The notes: generated by a model not told the origin, from the letters alone. DNA of 64,000 nucleotides from Epiperipatus broadwayi (GCA_028023455.1 JAQFVV010012477.1:4607365-4671364), one strand, 5' to 3'; shown: positions 49,438 through 62,382, counted from the stretch's first letter. Numbers and translations: made by a program.

Positions 49438-49455
49438 GGCACCCAACATGAGCCA
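49438..49455 (+). promoter_or_regulatory. Degenerate primer-binding site (tRNA-Lys type)
   Basis: TGGCACCCAACATGAGCC lies one base after the left repeat. Against the classical Lys1,2-type site (TGGCGCCCAACGTGGGGC) 14 of 18 bases agree, and two of the four changes are CG to CA, as expected from CpG decay. The position right after the LTR is where reverse transcription would be primed. Confidence 0.55.
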
Positions 49456-49876
49456 ATGTAAATCATCTTTGCTAAGCATTGTTTCATAGATTGTATTGTG
49501 GAACTGGTAAACTATGTTCAAACTCAGTACTATGGGTGGCTTTGCTACCTAGATGGTGCTGCCATTCTGTGTGATGGTTGGATTCTGCATTATGTTAACG
49601 AATCACATGTTTCTGACTGTTACATAGTATAATTTTTTTTAGCATTTGTCTACTCATGCATACTGTGGCACATACAACTATAAATTTAATAATTAATATT
49701 ATGTAAATTTCTTTAACAATCTAGCCTACCTAGCTCTATCTTTCTTGGGTACGTATTTCTAAAATCTACATTTTATTATATAATTATTGCATGCTTGTAA
49801 TTGTCTAAGTATAAATCTGTGATCACTTGAAACAGTGGATGCGGGTCAAATTTTCATTAATATTTACTTTCATAAC
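49450..49876 (+). repeat. Scrambled segment built from pieces of the palindrome arms
   Basis: 49470-49656 matches the outer end of the right arm (56545-56717) in direct orientation. 49650-49675 ('ctactcatgcatactgtggca') matches the left arm at 51808. 49680-49872 matches the right arm at 55125-55318. The left arm then begins at 49877. At least three breakpoints lie within 430 bp. Confidence 0.7.
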
Positions 49877-52520
49877 AAATGCTAAAAAATTATACTATGT
49901 AACAGTCAGAAACATGTGATTGGTTAACATAATGCAGAATCTGACCACCACACAGAATGGCAGCACCATCTAGGTAGCGAAGCCACTCATAGTACTGAGT
50001 TCGAACATAGTTTATCAGTCCTACAGTATAATCTATGAAACAATGCATCTGATGCCACATTAGTAAACATTTCTTTAGTCACAGTGATCAGAGAGATGCA
50101 AGAGAATCAAGAATTTTATTTCGAGTTAGCCAATCAGAACATTAATCTTAAACATTTATCTTACAGAATCAAGGAAATATAATATGGAATGGGTATCAAA
50201 TAAACAAATAGAGAAGTAATGGCAGACGTATAGTTTGACATTATTTATTAAAACATTTTAATAATAAATGATTTCCTAATAATATTTGGTAATATTTAAA
50301 ATTGAGTAACAGAATTTTCTGATACTGTTATATATTAAAGAAATACATTTATTTATTTAGAAACATTTATGCGAAATCATTTTACCAATAATACTTTATA
50401 TTTAAGATCTCAGTAGTGATATTTTCCGATACTGTTATGTTTACAAAGAGAAATACATTTTTTTGATGATGTAATCTAGCTACCTAAAATTCTCGAGCAA
50501 GTATTTCTAAGGCATGCCTTTAGGGATTTATACTTTTGCAATACAAGAGTCTAAAGTAAGATTTATAATAGTAGCAGTGGACATATTTTTATTTAATTAA
50601 AGATATTTACTAATAACTAGGGGCAAACATTTATTTGAGAGTGAATTATGTCACTAATGCAGGGATGGTGTTATACATAGAATAATAAAGTTAATAAAAG
50701 AAACACGTGGTACATTTAGAAAGACGATAGGAAGTGGCAGTATATTGAAACTGCAAAGCCATGAATGAGTTTATAAAAATGGGCTGGCATTTTCCATAGG
50801 CCCAAAGAGGTAAGGTATCACAGAAGCATAACCAAAGGCAAGTGGTTCATGTCACAATTGCCTGCTGGCTGCATGATGGTCATCAAGTCCTAAGGGAGCA
50901 TTTATTATGACCATTTGTGTAGGCCGACTGGGGTTAATTTCAACCCTATAGAATCCGGAATATTCAAGGCTTGTAATGGGTCATGGCATCTCTAAAACGT
51001 AACACATGTATAATGTTCAGACAATTCTGTTAAGATTTAAATATATTTTATAATTCGGCCCTACATTATCAACATTTAATAAAGAACATTTGCAATTCTG
51101 AAAGAAATACAATTTATGGAATTATTAATTAAAATTTAATAAAATATAAAACAATTTGTAAACTGGGTGATTATTATAACTAATATGTCAGCCATTTGCT
51201 AAGCAGTAGACCCCTGCATTACAATAAATGAAGCATTGAATGCGTGTTGATTTATATGAAAATATTAAGTTTTTTATGAAAGTAAATATTAATGAAAATT
51301 TGACACACATCCACTGTTTCAAGCGATCATAGATTTATACTTAGAAAATTATGAGCATGTGATAATTATATAATAAAATGTAGATTTTAGAAATACGTAT
51401 CCAAGAAAGATAGAGTTAGGCAGGCTAGATTGTTAAAGAAATTTACATAATATTAATTATTAAATTTATAGTTTTACAAATGAGAATTTACAGTTTATAG
51501 TTTATAAGTTATAAAAAGATGAATGAGCTATAGTGGGATATTAGTAGAGTATTCTAGAGAATTTGGATACAGGTACCTGTTTTATGAGAAGTTTTCCGAT
51601 TCAATGATCAGCAGCAAATTGTTCATGATTCTAGCATTAGCAGTACTTTACAGTATTTAGGTGATTTAGTTACTTGAATAGCAGCAGCAGTTTTCTAATT
51701 GTTCAGGGTAGCAGATGTTCTTGGGTTGATTTTATGGATGGCATGGGCATAGGTTCTTGGCAAACAATCGACCATCTCTGGGTAGAATAGTCTTTGGCAC
51801 TTTCTACTCATGCATACTGTGGCATGTAAAAACCATATATATCTTTGGAGATTCTCATCTGCTTGAGAGCAAAGCTAAAGTTCAATTGTAAGTTTTTACA
51901 AAGTCTAAAATGGCCTCCTTTCTTAGGTATTACCTTTTACATTTTTGTTATAGTTTATTTTTGGATTCCACTTAATCTGCCCTGAGGATAATCAATGCAT
52001 TTTTGTTAAGTTTAATTATAGAGAAAGCTGCCTTTCTATTGTTTACATTTACATTTTACATTTACATTTTATAATTACATTTTGGGGAATTTTTCTTTAA
52101 TTAATCTATTATCTCTCACCGACCGTTCCTTTTAAAATTTCAAATACAAAAGGGAACATATGATTAATTTTACTTTTAATTAAATATTACAATCTATTTC
52201 TAAAATTATTACTAAATGAAATTTAAACAAAGCAATAAATAACAGATTTTTCAATTCAAAGTAAATGGTTAAAATTATATATTTTTTATATAACTAAAAG
52301 AAGAAATCTAAATTATATTATTTATTTTTATTTATTGCCTTAAATTTGATATCGAAATGTGTGCATGTCTATAGTGAATTCTACATATACGTATACATTT
52401 TTAATATTACTACAGACACAATTCGATACCAAAAAGTTTAAATTTGGGTAGGATAGAACGGTGAGTGAGAGACAATAGAAAAAGGTGAAACTTAAGATTC
52501 GAATACGAATCTTACTGTTT
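49877..52520 (+). repeat. Left arm of the giant palindrome (2.64 kb)
   Basis: From 'aaatgctaaaaaattatac' to 'gaatcttactgttt', it is the reverse complement of 54074-56719 along its whole length. By eye identity is about 95% at the inner end and about 85% at the outer end. Landmarks are 'ggtagcgaagcc', 'gcctgctggctgcatgatgg' and 'gtgagtgagagacaatag'. No long open frame exists. A short frame around 50100-50200 is only partly conserved in the other arm. Confidence 0.85.
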
Positions 52521-54073
52521 TATTTATATAGCTATGTGCCAGATGAAAGATTTTAGTTTCATATATCCTGACCACGAGGGTGCCATTAGTCTGAAAAATC
52601 AGAACAAGACATTTATTTTAGGGGTAGGCAGGATATACGAACACAAATGTGCAGGACTAAACCCAGGGAGAGCAAAAGCTAATGAATGTGGTTCAGACAA
52701 TTGAGAAAACACTGAGACAACATCAGCCAAAATACTTACAAGAACTTTTTAAATTTATTAAACATAATAACAAAATAAACATATGAAACTTGATCTACAT
52801 TTACTTAGCAGATCTTAACATTGAGTGCATGCGAGCATTACTATGTTAAATACCCAGGCAGACAAGTTCATTTCTTATCTATAACATAATAAGGGCTTAT
52901 ATCTTCCTGCCAGTAGTTCACCCAACCAATTCCCTTTTCTCTATAGAGATTTAGTAAGATGGATGTTTGTGGAGAATAACCGGACAGCACCTACGAGCTT
53001 TTCTTATTCCGAAAAGAAATGTCGGGACCAAGAATGTCCTATTCTTCAAAACGCTCATGGACAAGTATATTGAAATGAGCCAAGGTTAGTCTCACACAAG
53101 AAAAGAAACATTATGAACTATGTAATCTGAATTATAGCAAATAAATTTCTACCAAAAAAATAAATAAATCATATATCCTATAAATCTCCATGCAAAGCCA
53201 AGTTTGATTTAGTTTAACGACGAAGCAAACAAACAAACAAAAATAAAAGAAAACTACTAAGGTCGGTCTGAGTATTTAACAAAGGGTTAATCATAGAACT
53301 GAAAAATTATTAAGCATATAAAATATCACTTGCCATACACTCTCAAATAAGTAACACTTTAAGATTGAAAATCTTTCTACTAAGATTGTAATGTAAAAAT
53401 AAACAAAAATACATTAATATTTACATTGATAAATTACACATCATAAATATAATTTCTTTTTAAGATTAAGCTGAGATTTGCTAGAGATTTAATTAAAGAT
53501 TTAGCTCTGATTTTGATATGGAAAGGTAAGTTACCTCAAGGTAATATTAATTTCTGCTGTTCACACAATGTTCAGTTTATAGCGTCCTCTACAATGGTTC
53601 AGAAGTCAGGAGGCATTATCAGGATCCACTCTGGACTTGACAGTGAGACCATGATTGAAGTCACAATTTGGAGGTCTGGAGGTTCCTCTTTGGAAAGGCT
53701 CAGCCCATCATGTTGTGGAGATTCTTCATGGCGTATATTACAGGCATGACATCTGAATGGCTGCTATTATCATGGCAAATAGAATTATTGTTGGTCAATG
53801 GAAATTCAACTTGGTGATTCCCATGGCACCAATATCAAAAAAAAAAAACTAGAGTCACTTTAACAATGCAACAGTTCAATAACAGCTAAAATCTGGACTG
53901 ATCCTCAATAACAAGAAGCTGAGTAAGGTGAGCAATAAAAATACACTGAATGATCAGATTAGTCTCTCTGAATCCTCCTCTGTAATAAAAAAATTACACA
54001 GCTATTTATGTCCTTTGTTACCTCCTGTACAATGTTTTTTTTGGAACTTTAAATCCACTTAGTTATTAGATTG
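52521..54073 (+). other. Palindrome spacer, 1.55 kb
   Basis: Unique relative to the arms. It carries an open stretch of about 42 codons at 52955-53083 followed by a donor-like 'caaggttagt', and a 78-codon frame at 53513-53749. Neither has a recognisable motif. Weak similarity to 37340-38640 may mean it derives from an older dispersed repeat. Confidence 0.6.
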
Positions 54074-56719
54074 AAACAGTAAGATTCGTATTCGAATCTT
54101 AAGTTTCATCTTTTTCTATTGTCTCTCACTCACTGCTCTATCCTACCCAAATTTAAACTTTTTGGTATCGAATTGTGTGTGTAGCAATATTAAAAATGTG
54201 TATATATATATATATATATATGTAGAATTCACCATAAACACACACACATTTCGATATCAAATTTAAGGCAATAAATAAAGATAAATAATATAATTTAGAT
54301 TTATTCTTTTAGTTATATAAAAATATATAATTTTAACTATTTATTTTGAATTGTAAAATCCATTATTTATTGCTTTGTTTAAATTTCATTTAGTAATAAT
54401 TTTAGAAATAGATTGTAATATTTAATTAAAAGTAAAATTAATCATATGTTCCCTTTTGTATTTGAAATTTTAAAAGCAACAGTCGGTGAGAGATAATAGA
54501 TAAATTAAAGAAAAATTCCCCAAAATGTAATTATAAAATGTAAATGTAAACAAGAGAAAGGCAGCTGTCTCTATAATTAAAATTAACAAAAATGCATTGA
54601 TTATCCTCAGTGCAGATTAAGTGGAATCCAAAAATAAACTCTAACAAAAATGCAAAAGATAAGATCTAAGAAAGGAGGCCATTTTAGACTTTCTAGAAAC
54701 TTTCAGTTGAACTTTAGCTTTGATCTTGAGCAGTTGAGAGTCTCCTAAGATATATATTGTTTTTATGTGCCACAGTATGCATGAGTAAAAAGTGCCAAAG
54801 ACTATTCTACCCAGAGATGGTCAATTGTTTGCCAAGAACCTATGCCCATGCCATCCATAAAATCAACCCAAGAACATCTGCTACCCTGAACAATTAGACA
54901 ACTGCTGCTGCTATTCAAGTAACTAAATCACCTAAATACTGTAAAGAACTGCTAATGCTAGAATCATGAACAATTTGCTGCTGATCATTGAATCGGAAAA
55001 CTTCTCATAAAACAGGTACATGTATCCAAATTCTCTAGAGTACTCTACTAATATCCCGCTATAGCTCATTCATCTTTTTATAACTTATAAACTATAAACT
55101 GTAAATTCTCATTTGTAAAACTATAAATTTAATAATGAATATTATGTAAATTTCTTTAACAATCTAGCCTGACTAACTCTATCTTTCTTGGGTATGTATT
55201 TCTAAAATCTACATTTTATTATATAATTATCGCATGCTCATAATTTTCTAAGTATAAATCTATGATCGCTTGAAACAGTGGATGCATGTCAAATTTTTAT
55301 TAATATTTACTTTCATAAAAAACTTAATATTTTCATATAAATCAACACGCATTCAATGCTTCATTTATTGTAATGCAGGGGTCTACTGCTTAGCAAATGG
55401 CTGATGTATTAGTTATAATAATCACCCAGTTTACATATTGTTTATATTTTATTAAATTTTAATTAATAATTCCATAAAATTGCAATTCTTTGAGAGTCGC
55501 AAACGTTTTTTATTAAATGTTGATGATGTAGGGCCGAGTTATAAAATATATTTAAATCTTAACAGAATCATCTGTACATTATACATGTGTTATGTTTTAG
55601 AGTCACAATGACCCATTACAAGCCTTGAATATTCCTGATTTTATAGGGTTGAAATTAACCCTAGTCATCCTACACAAGTGGACATAATAAATGCTCCTGT
55701 AAGGCTTGACGACCATCATGCAGCCAGCAGGCAATTATGTCACAAACCACTTGCCCCTGGTTATGCTTATGTGATAGCTTACCTCTTTGGGCCTATAGCC
55801 AATGCCAGCCCATTTTTTATAAACTCATTCACGGCTTTGCAGTTTCAATATACGGCCACTTCCCATCACTTTTCTAAATGTACCATGTGTTTCTTTTATT
55901 AACTTTATTATTCTATGTATAACTCCATCCCTACCTTAGTGACATAATTCACTCTCAATTAAATGTTTGCCCCTAGTTATTAGTAAATATCTTTAAATAA
56001 ATAAATTTATGTCTACCACTACTATTATAAATCTTACTTTAGACTCTTGCATTGCAAAAGTCTAAATCCCTAAAGACATGCCTTAGAAATACTTGCTCGA
56101 GAATTTTAGGTAACTAGATTACGTCATCAAAAAAAATGTATTTCTGTTTGTAAACATAACAGTATCAGAAAATACCACTACTGAGATCTTAAATATAAAG
56201 TATTATTGGTAAAATGATTTCGCATAAATGTTTCTAAATAAATAAATCTATTTCTTTAATATATAACAGTATCGGAAAATTCCGTTACTCAATTTTAAAT
56301 ATTACCAAATATTATTAGTAAATGATTTATTATTAAAATGTTTCAATAAATAATGTCAAACTATATGTCTGCCATTACTTCTTTATTTATTTATTTGATA
56401 CCCATTCCATATTATATTTCCTTGATTCTGTAAAGATAAATGTTTAAGATTAATGTTCTGATTGGCTAACTCGAAATAAAATTCTTGATTCTCGTGCATC
56501 TTCCTGATCACCGTGCCTAAAGAAATATTTACTAATGTGGCATCTGATGCATTGTTTTGTAGATTGTATTGTGGAACCAATAAACTATGTTTGAATTCAG
56601 TACTATGGGTGTCTTTGCTACCTAGATGGTGCTGCTGTTCTGTGTGGTGATTAAATTCTGCACTATGTTAATGAATCACAGTTTCTGACTGTTACATAGT
56701 AAAATTTTTTTTAGCGTTT
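54074..56719 (-). repeat. Right arm of the giant palindrome (2.65 kb)
   Basis: Inverted copy of 49877-52520 and within a few bases of the same length, so few large indels have occurred since duplication. (TA)n at 54200-54221 and an AC-rich piece near 54238-54250 are local expansions. The outer end is 'tctgactgttacatagta...agcgttt'. Short frames at 55678-55902 and 56383-56580 lie in it, but no protein family is recognised. Confidence 0.85.
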
Positions 56720-57251
56720 GGTGCCAATAACATGGAGGCTTTGATTACAAAACCCATATCCCTGAGCAGATTTATAACGCATGTAAATTTTCTTTCAGCA
56801 TTTGTAACCTGAGTTAGCTAATTATTCTATATATATATATGAGTTTGTTTTGACAAAAATAATGAAAAAAATAAATTGAGTGAAATAATGTGGGTCGAGT
56901 GAATGAAAGAACAGCAGGTGTAATAACAAAGTTAAGGAAAGCAGGAATGTGTGTATAATTTAAGAAGGAACAAAAATACTTGTATCCAACTGTTTAACAT
57001 GCCTAAGTAATACTTAAAAGTAGAAGAAAAGAAACTTGAAAGGGAGGGGGCAAAAGATTGGCTGGTAGAAAGGAATCAACAGTCAACAAGTTTTTTTATC
57101 ATTATATTTCTGTGTAATTACTGTTTTGTCTTTAAAAAAATTTTGTCCTTTTGAAATTTTCACATATAATTATTTTGTGTAATGTAATTACTAACACTAA
57201 GTAAATTCTTTTTTTTTTAATGTTTTTGTTTTTTAAGGAAGTTTCCTGATA
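56719..57251 (+). other. Internal 3' region before the right direct repeat, with a purine tract
   Basis: It starts with 'tggtgccaataacatggagg', loosely like the primer-binding site at 49438 with a 2-nt insertion. A polypurine run 'gaaagggagggggcaaaag' (57036-57054) lies about 200 bp before the right repeat, too far for a standard LTR element where the tract touches the LTR. No coding sequence. Confidence 0.5.
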
Positions 57252-59338
57252 TGTAACGATATATAAATATGCCATTACATTAATTTAAAATAAGAACTTT
57301 TAAGTTTGCAAATAAAAATAAATTTATTAAAAACTAAAAGCTAAAAAAAATTAAGGAGTTATTAAATGTGTATACGTATATATATTCACACAGATGCAAA
57401 ACTTTAAAAATTATTTCTTTTTTTAAATAAAAAGGAAAAGGTATTTGGACGTAGTTTTTTAGATAAAAGTATAAAAAAAAGAAAACATTTTTGTAAATGG
57501 AAATGATTGTTTTATAAATAAATTGAAAAGCAAACTAGCCATTGGGGCTCTTATATAATTAAAAAGTCAGAGAAAAGATATAGATAAGAGAATAAAAAGA
57601 ATTAGCTTGACCAATGGAAGCACCAAGCCTCAGCTCGGACACTAATGAAAATGATGGATTAGTGACATTTTGTTCATTGAATCCAGAGGATGATTATAAA
57701 AAAAAATATTGAGGTCCAGACAGTGGCAGCTTGATTGTTTTTGAGAGGTGTGATAGGTTGCACATATCACCCTCTCTCTCTTTATTTAAAAATGAAATGA
57801 CTGAAATACCAGGAATGAACCAGCTAAGGCCTCCTCCAGAACAACAGACTAGATTGTTCTACTGTAAGATATAAATGGAAAATTTTTTACTAAAAGTAAT
57901 TAAGAACTTTAAAGATTTGATCAGCTAATCTAAATTTTAAAAAAGAACTTTTATCTGACTTATGTTTCAAATTAATTATAAATGTTTAATTTTTACATAT
58001 TTGTTTGCTAAAAAAAAAATCATTTCAATTTTATTTTTTATTTGTATTAATATTTATTGTTTAAATTTTAAATGTATTAAATTTAAGTTGGGCATGGACA
58101 CTTGCATAGTTTTGCATTTAATTACATTTTTGTTTTCATACATGATTAAAATATATAGACATTCAGTAAACATTGATATCTTACATTGAATATCTAAAAT
58201 GTATTTATTTTGATGTCTTGTTAGTTATTGGTGTCAATGCGGCATCTTATGATGAATGCCATTGGGTTTCTAGTGAATTTCCTCTGTAATTACATCAATA
58301 ACTTTATATTTTGATCATGTATGTTTATGTTGAAATGTTTTTGAGTGTGTAATCTGTGTAGTTGATCTATGCTCAACATTACATAACAAACTTTTATAAA
58401 ATCCATCTGTGCGAATTTATATAAATGTTAAATTTAAGTTGGGCATGAATGGCTATATAGATTTGTAAACTTATATTAATTAATTAGGGGAGGGTAATCT
58501 TAGGTTATTTGTTTTGTAGTTAGATTGGGTCAATGGATTGGATATATTGATGTGATTTGTAGATGTAGTATGAGGTTCGCTATGGGCAGGATCTCTATTA
58601 TACGCTGCACACCTTTTTTTGCCCATGGAAGGGAATAGTAAGACAGAGAAATGCAGTCCCTTCCTATGGAGTTTTTTTATTGCTCTTCTTGCCATACAGA
58701 TGTAATATTCCTGTATTGGACAAGAGTCAATGTCTTCTCACCATGCTGTTCAGATGTACATTCCTGACGGTGTGGTATATATATATTTGTGCTGTCATAT
58801 TTCATGCTACATTAAATACATCAATGTATCAGATGGACTGATGCCAGTTTGACTGTGAACTTTTGGCCTAAGGTTAAATAAGGGATAGAAGATTTTCTTT
58901 TCAAATACAACCTATGTTGTCTATTCATACTCGACAATCTTAATAAAAAAAATATTAAATTCATTTGTACGGACAATCTTAAAATTTTAAAATAATAATT
59001 TAAATTAAGTGTTAATATTAAAACCTAAAATAATAAATATTATTCCTCAAATTTAAATGGATATATATGTGCATAAATAAATATGGTTTGTGTGTTAATT
59101 ACTGGCAGTGGCTTTTATTTTTTATATTTAAGATATAAATTAAAGACATGTATTTTTATCTCAGCATCTCCACTGAGCTAGTGACTTGGGCTAATGGTCT
59201 AAATATAAAATAAAGTGGAATATTAACAGCATGTATCTGCCTACTTTATAAATTTTCTACGTTCAAATGCCTACATGGTGCCCTTGTAGTGCAGATTACG
59301 ATAAGATTCGATCTTCATTTCTTTTGGATCATTATAAT
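57252..59338 (+). repeat. Right 2.09-kb direct repeat (candidate 3' LTR)
   Basis: Copy of 47351-49436 in the same orientation and of nearly equal length (2087 against 2086 bp). The TATA-like TATATAAT is kept at 57552-57559. It ends 'ggatcattataat' and runs into AT repeats. The level of difference points to an insertion that is not recent. Confidence 0.8.
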
Positions 59339-60705
59339 ATATATATATTGAAGCAGTCAATCTTAGCTTAAGATTGTCCTTTATGTTTCTACCTACTAAC
59401 CTATATTTAAATCCTATATCTTATTCTGCTCCTTTTGTCATATATATATATGTTATGTATATATTTGAAATGCACGTCTAAATTTATCAATTTTAACTTT
59501 CAATAACATTTTATTATTAATTCTATGATTATTAATTCTATTATTAATTATTAGTTCTTTTTTATTACAGTATTATAGGTGCGATTCAAATATATATATA
59601 TATATATAGGAGCAAAATACTAACAGAATATTTCTTTTTTTGTAAGTATTTTATTATACGTCATTTTTTAAACTTTTTCTTTTTAAAGTACTTTTTTTAT
59701 TAAACTGTATATTTTTATAAAATCCAATATGGAAGATGCTACAGTTGATTGTCTAAAAATAATTAAGGGTTGGAAACACTATTGTTTTAATCTGGGGAAG
59801 GTATTTTTAATTAAAATTTTTACTTAAAATAGGATTAAGATTATTTTTTGGATGTTATCTTACTGTTGCATCTTCAAAAACAACTGATTAAAAAAAGTAT
59901 AAAACGGCTGGATTTTGAGACAGATTAGATTAGCTACTCTAGTGAAAATGATTGTTAACATCACTGTGAAACTAAAAAATGATGTAGCAGTAAATCCACC
60001 ACTCTTCTCGGCCCTATGGGTCATCATCTGCTGCTACCATAAATTCTGCTGCCCTGCAATGAAGAAAGGTCTAAAAAAAGAACTTTAGAATGCTAATAAA
60101 AGTTTTCTGCCATCAAAGTACTTGCATTCCAATCACCATGCATGTGCCATACTTTAAAATGGACTATTAAAATTAAAAGGTAAATTTCCAAGCCGTCACC
60201 TCAAAGTAAATCTAGCCTAATTCTACTATCAAGATTCCTCATGTTTTATTTAACTTTGTTTTTTTTTATGTAAATGAAATTTGCTCTTAAATAATTTTAT
60301 AAATTTAATCCTATCTCATATGCTCTAACTTTTCTTAACTTTGATGTAGTCAATTATTTATAGTTATTCATAACTTGATTTTATATATATGCTTTTATTA
60401 TTAATTTGCCAATCTCAAGCAAACTGGCGAGTTTAATTTATAAAAATCTTTTCTGTCATTTTAAAGTAAACCTTCATGAAGCAAGTTATTAACATCCCCT
60501 TTTCAAACACAATGCATTATTAATTAATACACTCACCAGATTGTTTTTCAAATCAACATTTTATTTATGTTTTAATATAAAAATATATATTTGTTTAACA
60601 CTGGATTTTCTACCCGAGGTAAATCCAGAACTCAAGCTAATTAACATTTTGAAATCTTATAAAATATTATTTATTTAATTCTAAAATAAGGGTGACTTAA
60701 TTGTT
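59339..60705. other. AT-rich non-coding DNA with short AT runs
   Basis: AT microsatellites lie near 59339 and 59590-59610. The less AT-rich part (59930-60240) holds a 46-codon frame with no motif. No gene can be supported. Confidence 0.5.
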
Positions 60706-60706
60706 T

Positions 60707-60711
60707 TACAC

Positions 60712-60753
<42 letters not shown>
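60707..60753. repeat. (AC)n(AT)n compound microsatellite
   Basis: ACACAC units pass into AT units, directly left of the inverted repeat copy at 60752. Confidence 0.9.
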
Positions 60754-60760
<7 letters not shown>

Positions 60761-60876
60761 ACTGCTAGTTATATTCTTTTTTATACTCTTAAAATATATG
60801 TTATGTTTTCCAGTTATTGTAAAATCCATGAAGGTCGGATTGAATTATTTTAAATAGTAGGAAAGGGAAGGGGGTG
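60752..60876 (+). repeat. Dispersed repeat, copy 1 of an inverted pair
   Basis: It contains 'actgctagttat', 'ccagttattgtaaaatc', 'ttattttaaata' and 'aaagggaagggggt' in order, all present inverted at 62460-62616. No coding. Confidence 0.8.
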
Positions 60877-60879
60877 AAT

Positions 60880-61270
60880 CTTAATGTCTCTTTTACTAAA
60901 TCAAATCTTAACATATATTTTATTAATTTGAAATCTAATTCTCAATGTTACTTTTGCTAAATAAAATCTTCAATTATATTTTAAGTAATTGAAATGTAAA
61001 TCTCTCTCTCTCTCTATATTATACTGCATAGCATATTATTTGTCTAAATTATAATACTCAAACAAGGGTCATTTATTTTTTAAGCAGTAAAATTTATTCA
61101 ATGTCATTAGGGACATGTATCATTACTGTGTTACTGACATTTAGCCTATCTTCATATATAAAAATATTATGTGCTTCTAGTCTTCTAATCTGGGGATTGT
61201 GACAAGTTCAAACCCATAGATTTCTTCTTGTACCTCATTCCATAGATAGTTGATCTATCTGGAACCACAT
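60880..61270. other. AT-rich non-coding DNA with a short (CT)n tract
   Basis: (CT)n lies near 61002-61014. A B-box-like 'aagttcaaaccc' lies near 61204 without a tRNA context. Nothing else seen. Confidence 0.5.
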
Positions 61271-61274
61271 TTAT

Positions 61275-61403
61275 TCCATATAAAATGCCTCTGGCAGTGA
61301 TCCCCTAAGTTTGGCACATGCTATGCCCATCCACTTTCTTCATATAAAAAGGCCTCTGGCAGTGATTCCCTAAGTCTGGCACATGATATGCCCACCTACT
61401 TCA
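61275..61403. repeat. 65-bp tandem duplication
   Basis: Two copies sharing 'gcctctggcagtgat' and 'ggcacatg...atgccca', offset by exactly 65 bp (61287 and 61352), with about seven differences. Confidence 0.85.
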
Positions 61404-61538
61404 TTCTCATCCAGAAGCATGACCTTTTCCTCTTAGTTATTTTTAGGCTATTATGTCAGCACCACAAACTTCTTCGTATTTATTTCTTTTGCTTCATGAC
61501 CCAGTTTTAGTGCTCTAATATTAAAAGTGTGCTTTGCT

Positions 61539-61539
<1 letters not shown>

Positions 61540-61566
<27 letters not shown>
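61540..61566. repeat. (AT)n microsatellite
   Basis: About 13 AT units. Confidence 0.9.
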
Positions 61567-61569
<3 letters not shown>

Positions 61570-61570
<1 letters not shown>

Positions 61571-62380
61571 GCCAAATATTACTAGCTAGATTAATTACTA
61601 ATATTATTTTAGGTTTATTATACAATCCCATCGTCGTGTTTTGTTATTTATCTATATGCCTTGGGAAAAGTAAAGCGTTCGTCTTACTAGTGTTAAAATA
61701 ATTTTTCATTAAATATTTTGTCATAGATTCAAATATAATCTTTCAAATGTATTTTGTTTATTTTCACAACTTCAATGGTGTGAAAATAGTTTATACCATA
61801 TGTATAATGAATTTCGAAATGCTCCTAGAAATATATATGTTAGTCACCATGTTTCAGAACCGTAAATCAAAGCATTAATGGCAGTATTATCATAATTCTT
61901 TCTAATATTCGATTGACATCTTAATATTAGACCCACCAAAGATGTGTGCTTATTTATAACATATCATTTAGCTAATAAAGAGCATATGAGAAATAATAGC
62001 ATGAATGACACTATGTAATCCTCTATCACTTGGTAGACCGCTTGCTCATTTACGCATACACTAATGTATATAATTAATTTATAAATGTATAATAATTTGT
62101 CAGTATATTAAACTATATTTTATTGTCTAACTTATTTGAGTAGTTCAAATTCCTTTTTCTCCACTTCTACATATTACAGCCATGCTTATATATATTTTAG
62201 TTTAGTCATAGTAATAGATGTCTCATTGTTTTGCTCAGTTTTGCTAGTTGGCTGGATTAAAATGAATTCTCATGTGCCATCACTATTATGTTATTCATTA
62301 GGTGTTTGATCTGAGCTTAGAGATTGGGTTCAAATCCAGGCTGATCCCTGACCTAAATCTCGGGCTTGACTGGGTTTGAA
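61570..62380. other. AT-rich non-coding DNA
   Basis: No feature recognised apart from an isolated B-box-like 'gggttcaaatcc' near 62327. Confidence 0.5.
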
Positions 62381-62382
62381 GT

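Noticed and set aside
57036-57054. Purine run as the polypurine tract of the composite element
   Set aside because: It lies about 200 bp from the right repeat, whereas a functional tract should touch it. Kept only as a note.
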